DNA from: CAZNMF01 sp035547155
GTDB lineage: Bacteria; Acidobacteriota; Vicinamibacteria; Vicinamibacterales; SCN-69-37
Assembly (NCBI GenBank): GCA_035547155.1
Contig: DASZVJ010000270.1
Coordinates: 1 to 5,550 of the forward strand
DNA: 5,550 bases
Direction of reading: 5' to 3'
Shown here one piece after another: positions 1 through 5,550 of this stretch. The notes under the pieces are model-generated. The model saw nothing but the letters and a program-made list of their open reading frames with translations, had not been told where the DNA came from and did no database searches. Each line of letters begins with the position of its first letter. Within the stretch, counting starts at the first letter, position 1. A program made the translations under genes and the position numbers.

Positions 1-305
1 CGTCACGCGGCGCGGTGTTGTTCCTGCTGGACGAGATCCTGGGCGGCACGAACTCACACGATCGCCGCGCCGGTGCCGAGGCGCTGCTGACGGGCCTCGT
101 GGATGCCGGCGCAATCGGCCTCGCGACGACGCACGACCTCGCCTTGGCCGCCATCGCCGATCATCTCGCCGGCCGCGCGGCCAACGTCCACTTCGCTGAC
201 GAGTTCGTCGACGGCGTGCTGCGCTTCGACTACCGCCTCGAGCCCGGTCCCGTCCAGACGAGCAACGCGCTGGCGCTGATGCGAAGCATTGGGTTGGAGG
301 TGTAA
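1..305 (+). CDS. MutS-family ATPase, C-terminal fragment (5' end outside window)
   Basis: The reading frame is open from the window edge (first full codon at 3) to TAA at 303-305, giving the last 100 residues. The fragment has the C-terminal half of a MutS ATPase domain (domain V). Walker B is LFLLDEI with D10/E11 of the fragment, followed by the conserved GGTNSHDR segment, and ATTHD (H44) is the switch histidine. The ending NVHFADEFVDGVLRFDYRLEPG followed by TSNALALMRSIG is typical of the short MutS-related proteins, which stop soon after the ATPase domain. I see no C-terminal helix-turn-helix/tetramer tail as in MutS1 and no Smr nuclease domain as in MutS2. Mismatch-recognition domains, if present, lie upstream and cannot be judged, so a role in mismatch repair is unproven. 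The apparent GTG at 15 is an internal valine codon, not a start. The gene converges on the opp operon. Confidence 0.9.
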   Translation, partial: SRGAVLFLLDEILGGTNSHDRRAGAEALLTGLVDAGAIGLATTHDLALAAIADHLAGRAANVHFADEFVDGVLRFDYRLEPGPVQTSNALALMRSIGLEV

Positions 306-306
306 G

Positions 307-511
307 CGGTCTGCGGTCTGTGGTCCGCTGGCGGCGGGCGTGACATGGGCCGCCACAAGGGCGGCCCCTACGGATGGTGATCCACGTCACAACCGTAGGG
401 GCGGCCCTTGTGGCCGCCCGGTCGTTATGCGTGATCGGCGCACGCGCGATCTGAAGACCCGGTCTACGTCTGAATCTCGTCAGCAGCCCGCGGACTGCGG
501 ACCGCAGACCG
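307..511. repeat. Nested inverted-repeat element in the convergent intergenic region
   Basis: Outer arms 307-328 and 490-511 are inverted copies matching at 19 of 22 positions. Each arm is built of about three heptads close to GCGGTCT (left copies at 306-312, 313-319 and 320-326; the right arm carries them in inverse orientation). Between the arms sits a second, stronger palindrome (347-419). The left arm starts immediately after the MutS stop codon. The arrangement resembles a non-coding miniature or REP-like element. No transposase frame or clear target duplication is visible. It could fold as a long cruciform or RNA hairpin, and I infer that it lies in transcript read from the MutS gene. 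Whether it is dispersed in the genome cannot be told from one window. Confidence 0.6.
347..419. repeat. Inner palindrome, 27-bp arms, 19-nt loop
   Basis: The left arm 347-373 (begins GGGCCGCCACAAGGGC, ends CCCCTACGG) pairs with the right arm 393-419 at 25 of 27 positions. The two mismatches are both at the middle base of a GGGCSGCC motif that occurs twice in each arm. The loop 374-392 contains a small GTGA/TCAC pairing (377-380 with 387-390). The core GTAGGGGCGGCCCTTGTGG looks like a palindromic intergenic repeat I recall from several environmental bacterial genomes. That recollection could not be checked here. It could act as a strong transcript-end hairpin for the MutS gene, but there is no T-tract after it. 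Confidence 0.75.
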
Positions 512-518
512 ACGAGAC

Positions 519-543
519 GCGAAGCAGCCGGCCGCTGCTTCGC
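519..543. terminator. Perfect 10-bp hairpin, possible transcript-end structure
   Basis: GCGAAGCAGC (519-528) and GCTGCTTCGC (534-543) are exact reverse complements around a 5-nt loop CGGCC. The hairpin sits about 215 nt after the MutS stop, just outside the outer repeat arm. There is no run of T on either side (TGATCG follows on the plus strand), so it is not a classical intrinsic terminator. It may still stabilise a 3' end, or be a further repeat unit. Confidence 0.35.
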
Positions 544-561
544 TGATCGTCCCGTGCCGTG

Positions 562-747
562 CTAGGCCGTTGGGGATGAAAAAGCGGATGAGTGCAGGAG
601 TTCCGTCTGGGTAGGCGGCCGGACTTGCTTGGTGGACTCTGCGATTGAGGAGCGATGGCCTAGCAACATGCTGGCCCTCCTAGTTGCAATCGGCGGGCCA
701 CGACGCGCCAGACACGCGTTGGCGTCCAAGAGACTGACACCTGCCAC
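562..747 (-). pseudogene. Possible decayed VapC-type PIN-domain toxin remnant
   Basis: This small frame (GTG at 747, stop TAG at 562-564, 61 codons) begins VSLLDANACLA. That matches the first strand of VapC-like PIN domains, where the Asp (codon 724-726) is a catalytic metal ligand. About 38 residues later comes PPTQTELL (around 601-618), which falls where many VapC proteins have a CP-x-TQ-x-x-x-R segment. The stretch between is unlike a PIN domain in this frame. Another frame reads WPADCN and then a stop at 680-700, resembling the usual WPxH segment of the family and suggesting a frameshift. The C-terminal half with the other acidic residues is absent. No antitoxin gene is recognisable upstream. 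The similarity is short and by eye, so this may be a chance open frame. Confidence 0.25.
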
Positions 748-1003
748 GCCATCAACGACTTACAGCGGCAAGACCGCCGGCGCCGAGACGCGCCATCGAT
801 CGCGATGAAGCGGACGTATTTGTCGGCTCAATGTGATCGCTCAACTCAAATGTCGAGGCTCGGCCATCCGGCGGCGCGCGTCGGTCTCCCGCAGGTCGCG
901 CGAGCGAGCGTCAGGACGCTCGCATACGACACGAATGTCCGCACAGGCGCACGCGTCAACAAAAGTGCGACGACAGTGCGGCGCGCCGTCGCCGGACGCC
1001 TAT
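748..1003. other. Intergenic stretch with no recognisable gene
   Basis: I see no convincing coding sequence here. The open frames present are arginine-rich, low-complexity translations typical of chance frames in high-GC DNA, and none has a family motif or good ribosome site. No tRNA-like or other RNA fold was recognised. The main structured element is the hairpin at 904-923. The stretch separates the possible toxin remnant from the end of the opp operon. Confidence 0.5.
904..923 (-). terminator. Perfect hairpin downstream of the opp operon
   Basis: GCGAGCGT (904-911) and ACGCTCGC (916-923) are exact complements around a 4-nt loop CAGG. The hairpin lies about 80 nt beyond the oppF stop codon in the direction of operon transcription. 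There is no T-tract after it, so a Rho-independent terminator is only possible. It is the best-formed structure near the 3' end of the transcript. Confidence 0.35.
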
Positions 1004-2073
1004 CTAAGCCTGCCCTGAGACAGACGCCGTCAGACCTGGCGTCGCGCCGGGCGCGACGCGCTCGATGTCCGGCTCCTCCGGGCTGATCCGGATGCACGCC
1101 GCGAAATGACGCGGCCGAATCTCCACCAGCGGCGGCTCGACGCGCCGGCAGGCGTCGACCGCATAGGCGCAGCGTGGATGGAAGCGGCAGCCGGCCGGCG
1201 GGTCGATCGGCGACGGCACGTCGCCCTTGAGCACGATGCGGCGCCGCCGCGACTCGGCGCCCGGATCCGGCACCGGCACGGCTGAAATCAGCGCTTTCGT
1301 GTACGGCATCAGCGGCGCGCCGTAGAGCGGCTTCGCGTCGGCCAGCTCGACCACGCGGCCGAGATACATGACCGCGATGCGATCGGACGTGTGCCTGACG
1401 GCGCGCAGATCGTGCGAGACGAAGAGGTACGTCAGCCGCCGCTCGTGCTGCAGCCGTTCGATCAGATTGATGATCTGCGCCTGAATCGACACATCGAGCG
1501 CGGAGATCGGCTCGTCGGCGACGATGAAGTCCGGATCGGGCGCAAGCGCGCGCGCGATGCCGATGCGCTGCTGCTGGCCGCCCGAGAACTCGTGCGGATA
1601 GCGATTGACGAACCGCGCGCTCAATCCGACCGTGGACATCAGCTCCATCACGCGCGCGCGCTTCTCGGCGCCGCTCGCGAGCCCGAACGTCTCGATGGGC
1701 TCGGCGATGATCTGTCCGACCGTCATGCGCGGATCGAGCGACGCGTACGGATCCTGAAAGATCATCTGCATGTGCCGGCGCTGGCGCCGGAGCTCGGCAT
1801 GCGAGAGCGACAGGACGTCCGTCCCGCGAAAGCGCACGCGGCCGCCCGTCGGCTCGACCAGCCGCAGGATCGCGCGGCCCAGCGTCGTCTTTCCGCAGCC
1901 GGACTCGCCGACGAGCCCCAATGTCTCGCCCGCCTGAATGTCCAGCGACACGTCGTCGACCGCCTTGACCGTCTGCCGCGCCTCGCTGCCCTGCTTGAAG
2001 TGACTCAGCAGCGATCGCGCGGCCAGCTCGAAGTGCACTTTCAAGTGCTCGACGGTGACGAGCGGCTCGGCGC

Positions 2074-2077
<4 letters not shown>
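1004..2077 (-). CDS. oppF: Oligopeptide ABC transporter ATP-binding protein OppF
   Basis: This 357-residue cytoplasmic ATPase pairs with OppD to drive peptide import. Nucleotide-binding motifs are intact: Walker A GESGCGKT (57-64), Q-loop FQDPYASLDPR (Q108), signature FSGGQQQR (164-171), Walker B FIVADEP (D188, E189) and H-loop SHD (H222). The N-terminal segment between the first strands is longer than in OppD (about residues 17-36), as is usual for OppF. The C-terminal oligopeptide-transporter region has four cysteines (C297, C303, C310, C328) of the kind that ligate a [4Fe-4S] cluster in structurally studied relatives. I chose the ATG at 2077 because GGAGG lies 7 nt upstream and the ATG overlaps the oppD stop. 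An in-frame ATG at 2155 would add 26 arginine/glycine-rich residues that simply overlap oppD. It is the last gene of the operon. DppF is the main alternative name. Confidence 0.95.
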
Positions 2078-3108
<1,031 letters not shown>

Positions 3109-3111
3109 CGC

Positions 3112-4065
3112 CTAGCTCTTCCTCATCTGCGGATCGAGCGCGTCCCGCAAACCGTCGCCGAGGAAGTTCAAAGAAAAGAGGGTCAGCGCCATCGTCACGC
3201 CCGGGCACAGGAGCTGCCAGGGAAAGATTGCGATGTTCGTCACGCCGTCGGCCACGAGGCTGCCCCATGACGCGAGAGGCGCCTGCACGCCGATGCCGAG
3301 GAACGACAGGAACGCTTCCGACAGCATGACGGTGGGAATCGTCAGCGTCGCATAGACGATGACGGGCCCGAGCGTGTTTGGTACGAGATGCCGCGCGATG
3401 ATCTTCAGCGGCGACACGCCCGTCGCGCGCGCGGCCAGCACGAACTCCTGCGCCTTCAGCGACAGCACCTGCCCGCGCACGATGCGCGCCATCGTCAGCC
3501 ACGACACCGCGCCGAGCGAGACGAACAGCAGCAACAGCTGACTGAACGGCGACTGGCTGCCGAACATCGCGAGCAGGACGATGACGATCATCATGTACGG
3601 CAGCGCGTAGAGGACGTCGACGATGCGCATCATGGCCTCGTCGATGCGGCCGCCGAAATAGCCGGACGCCGCGCCGTAACTGATGCCGATGACGAGCGAC
3701 ACGAGCGTCGAGATGAGACCGACCATCAGCGAGATGCGGCCGCCGAGCAGCACGCGCGCGAGAATGTCGCGCCCAGCGTTGTCGGTGCCCATCGGGTGCG
3801 TCCATGAGAACGATCCGTCCGGGCCTTCGAAAGGCGCGAACGCCTTGATGAGCGTTGCGTCTCTCGGGATGTAGTCGTACGTATAACCCGTCGTCCGCTC
3901 GATGATCGGCGGACCGGCGATCGACGCAATCGTGACGATGGCGACGACGATGAGCCCGAACACGGCCAGACGATTGCGGAAGAGCCGCCGCCACGCGTCC
4001 TGCCACAGCGACGTGCCTCGAACGGTCTCGAGATTCGAGTCGGCCCGCGCGACGTTCACGGCCAT
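3112..4065 (-). CDS. oppC: Oligopeptide ABC transporter permease OppC
   Basis: This 317-residue inner-membrane permease forms the translocation pathway with OppB. It has a short cytoplasmic N-terminus, a first membrane helix at about 33-51 and a periplasmic stretch ending in HPMGTDNAGRD (90-100), a hallmark of the OppC/DppC type. Further helices lie at about 111-131, 152-169, 177-194, 234-256 and 286-303. The cytoplasmic EAA loop, which contacts the ATPases, is at about 206-230 (EFVLAARATGVSP onward). The C-terminus NFLGDGLRDALDP closely resembles enterobacterial OppC as I remember it. The ATG at 4065 is preceded at 6 nt by GAGGT (4072-4076) and lies 1 nt after the oppB stop, so translation is probably coupled. 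No lesion is seen. Confidence 0.95.
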   Translation of the reverse strand: MAVNVARADSNLETVRGTSLWQDAWRRLFRNRLAVFGLIVVAIVTIASIAGPPIIERTTGYTYDYIPRDATLIKAFAPFEGPDGSFSWTHPMGTDNAGRDILARVLLGGRISLMVGLISTLVSLVIGISYGAASGYFGGRIDEAMMRIVDVLYALPYMMIVIVLLAMFGSQSPFSQLLLLFVSLGAVSWLTMARIVRGQVLSLKAQEFVLAARATGVSPLKIIARHLVPNTLGPVIVYATLTIPTVMLSEAFLSFLGIGVQAPLASWGSLVADGVTNIAIFPWQLLCPGVTMALTLFSLNFLGDGLRDALDPQMRKS

Positions 4066-4066
4066 C

Positions 4067-4984
4067 TCAGTACCTCACCCGCGGATCGAGCAGGCCGTAG
4101 AGGATGTCAATCGCCAGATTGAAGAGCAGGATCGCGATCGACGTGAACGCGACGATGCCGATGATGAGCGGCTCGTCCCGGTTGAGGTTCGCGTTGATGA
4201 AGTAGTTGCCGAGACCCGGCAGCGCGAAGATCCGCTCGACGACGACGGTGCCCGTAACCAGCAGCGCGAGCGCCGGGCCCGAGAACGAGACGACCGGCAG
4301 CAACCCGCCGCGCAGTGCGTGACGTAGCAGCACCTGACGATCGGACAGACCTTTCGCGCGCGCGGTGCGGATGTAGTTCGAGCGCAGCACCTCGAGCATG
4401 CCCGATCGCGTCAGGCGTGCGACGTAGGCCATGTACATCGCGGACAGCGTGACGACGGGCATGATCAGGTTGACGCTGAAGCCTTCCCACCGCGCCGGCG
4501 GGAACCAGAACAGTGTCAGCGCGAAGATCATGACCAGCGCGGGGCCGAGGACGAAGTTCGGGATCGAGATGCCCGCCATCGCCGCGGCCATCGACGAATA
4601 GTCGACCTTCGAGTTCTGCCGCATGGCCGCGAGAATGCCGGCCGGAATGCCGACCACGAGCGCCAGCAGATACGCAAGCGACCCGACCGTCGCCGACACC
4701 GGCAGCGCCGAGAACAGGATGTCGTTGACCGGCTGGCCGAGATAGCGGAGCGAGATGCCGAAATCGCCGCGCGCGATGTTGCCGATCGTGCGGCCGTACT
4801 GCACGTACCATGGCCGATCGAGCCCGTACTTCGCGCGGATGTTCGCGACGATCGCGGCGGGAATCGGCCGCTCGCCGCTGTAGAAGTTGCCGGGCGCCAG
4901 GCGAATCAGCCCCCACGTCAACGACACGACGACGAAGACCATCGGGATGGTCACGAGGAGGCGCCGGAGAGCGAAGCGAAGCAT
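4067..4984 (-). CDS. oppB: Oligopeptide ABC transporter permease OppB
   Basis: This 305-residue inner-membrane permease is nearly the same length as E. coli OppB (306 from memory). Helix 1 is at about 9-28. It is followed by the family segment PGNFYSGERPIP, then ANIRAKYGLDRPW and GDFGISLRY (74-81). Other helices lie at about 96-118, 131-157, 172-189, 229-250 and 272-299. The EAA loop is at 204-230 (YIRTARAKGLSDRQV onward). NANLNRDEPL and the terminal LLDPRVRY are characteristic, and the resemblance favours OppB over DppB. Start: ATG at 4984 gives the canonical MLRFALRRLL beginning. The 21-nt gap to oppA contains no recognisable Shine-Dalgarno sequence, and the oppA stop is in the same frame 7 codons upstream. 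Translation may depend on ribosomes arriving from oppA. Confidence 0.95.
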   Translation of the reverse strand: MLRFALRRLLVTIPMVFVVVSLTWGLIRLAPGNFYSGERPIPAAIVANIRAKYGLDRPWYVQYGRTIGNIARGDFGISLRYLGQPVNDILFSALPVSATVGSLAYLLALVVGIPAGILAAMRQNSKVDYSSMAAAMAGISIPNFVLGPALVMIFALTLFWFPPARWEGFSVNLIMPVVTLSAMYMAYVARLTRSGMLEVLRSNYIRTARAKGLSDRQVLLRHALRGGLLPVVSFSGPALALLVTGTVVVERIFALPGLGNYFINANLNRDEPLIIGIVAFTSIAILLFNLAIDILYGLLDPRVRY

Positions 4985-5005
4985 GCGACGGTGTGAACGG
5001 GCGAA
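4985..5005 (-). other. oppA-oppB spacer without a Shine-Dalgarno sequence
   Basis: The 21 nt between the oppA stop and the oppB ATG contain no AGGA, GGAG or GAGG-like match. The other internal starts of the operon (oppC, oppD, oppF) each have one. The spacer is an exact multiple of three and does not fold into an obvious hairpin. Confidence 0.6.
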
Positions 5006-5550
5006 TCAGTCGATGTCCGGCAGCGGGTCGTCATCCCACTTCGCGGGATCGTGCTCGATGTAGACGAACTTCCACGCGTGCAGCGTCTGCGGATTGGCGT
5101 ACATGCCCTTGACGTACGGCTTCTTCAACCAGTTCGTCGCCGTCGTCGTCAACGTGGCCACGGGCTGGACGTCGAGCAGCATCTGCTCGGCTTCCGCGAG
5201 CTTCTCATAGCGCTTCTGAGCATCGGTCTCACGGTTCGCGGCCTCGAGCAGCGCCACGTATTTCGGATCGAACCACCCGGTGCCGTTGTCGCCAGCTGCG
5301 GTCGCGAACAGACCGAGGAACGTGTAGGGATCCATGTAGTCGCCGACCCACGCGCCGCGAGCCACGCCTTTGTAGTCGAGCGCCGCGCGCGCGGCGAGGA
5401 ACGTCTTCCATTCCATGTTCTTGATCGGAATGGTCAGACCGAGGTTCTGCTTCCACTGCGCCTGGACGAACTCCGCGACCTGACGGTTGCTTTCGTTCGT
5501 GTTGTAGGTCAGCTCGACGTCACGCACCGGGAACTTCGACGGATCGAAAT
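5006..5550 (-). CDS. oppA: Oligopeptide-binding protein OppA, C-terminal fragment (5' end outside window)
   Basis: The last 180 residues of a family 5 extracellular solute-binding protein are present. In this importer it captures peptides outside the membrane and delivers them to OppBC. The frame is open to the window edge, beginning FDPSKFP (5548 down). Recognisable family stretches are VELTYNTNESNRQVAEF, then QWKQNLGLTIPI, NMEWKTFLAAR and ARGAWVGDYMDPYTFL. The Asp of GDYMDP (codon 5339-5341) aligns with the Asp that binds the peptide amino group in enterobacterial OppA, an alignment made from memory. The C-terminal part (KLAEAEQMLLDVQPVATL, then LKKPYVKGMYANP) is the usual closing segment of the second lobe. 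The signal peptide and first lobe lie outside, so lipoprotein anchoring and ligand pocket cannot be assessed. It is the most upstream opp gene seen, and the operon promoter is not in the window. Confidence 0.93.
   Translation of the reverse strand, partial: FDPSKFPVRDVELTYNTNESNRQVAEFVQAQWKQNLGLTIPIKNMEWKTFLAARAALDYKGVARGAWVGDYMDPYTFLGLFATAAGDNGTGWFDPKYVALLEAANRETDAQKRYEKLAEAEQMLLDVQPVATLTTTATNWLKKPYVKGMYANPQTLHAWKFVYIEHDPAKWDDDPLPDID

Noticed and set aside
306..511. CRISPR array
   Set aside because: The repeats are inverted arms and 7-nt tandem units. There is no regular direct-repeat and spacer pattern.
289..546. 85-codon plus-strand frame over the repeat element
   Set aside because: It is built from the inverted repeats themselves, has no motif and overlaps the end of the MutS gene. 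It is not coding.
657..690. Integron attC-like site (GGCCTAGCAAC ... GTTGC)
   Set aside because: The bases do not fit the RYYYAAC/GTRRRRY core pairs, there is no integrase or cassette, and the short complementarity is weak.
805..1086. 93-codon plus-strand frame in the intergenic region
   Set aside because: It runs antisense into the oppF 3' end, has no motif or ribosome site, and has the composition of random high-GC sequence.

Overview
The window is a high-GC (roughly two thirds GC by eye) bacterial chromosomal segment. Its main content is one right-to-left operon on the minus strand encoding an oligopeptide ABC importer in the canonical order oppA-oppB-oppC-oppD-oppF. The operon faces the 3' end of a MutS-family ATPase gene on the plus strand. 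Strong G/C bias, long antisense shadow frames, a solo MutS-like ATPase and a dispersed-looking palindrome of the GTAGGGGCGGCC...GGCCGCC type suggest a soil or environmental lineage such as Acidobacteriota (possibly Vicinamibacteria). That assignment is inferred from memory of similar sequences and is low confidence.

Layout. Positions 1-305 (+) hold the last 100 codons of the MutS-like ATPase, including Walker B and the switch histidine. Positions 306-1003 are about 700 bases between convergent genes with no convincing intact gene. This stretch holds a nested inverted-repeat element (about 307-511) made of outer arms of a GCGGTCT-like heptad and an inner 27-bp near-perfect palindrome (347-373 / 393-419). 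It also holds a perfect 10-bp hairpin (519-543), a small minus-strand frame resembling a decayed VapC-type PIN toxin (562-747), and another perfect hairpin (904-923) just past the end of the opp operon.

From 1004 to the right end, the minus strand is packed with the opp genes: oppF (1004-2077), oppD (2074-3108), oppC (3112-4065), oppB (4067-4984) and the C-terminal 180 residues of oppA (5006-5550, continuing off the window). Junctions are +21, +1, +3 and -4 nt, which indicates a single transcript with translational coupling.

How they work together: OppA, outside the membrane, captures peptides. OppB and OppC form the membrane channel. OppD and OppF are paired ATPases that dock on the permeases' EAA loops and power import. 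Both ATPases have intact nucleotide-binding motifs plus the C-terminal four-cysteine motif that binds a [4Fe-4S] cluster in structurally studied relatives. The transporter itself is ordinary. The less-explained material is the convergent intergenic region with its nested repeats and the possible toxin remnant.
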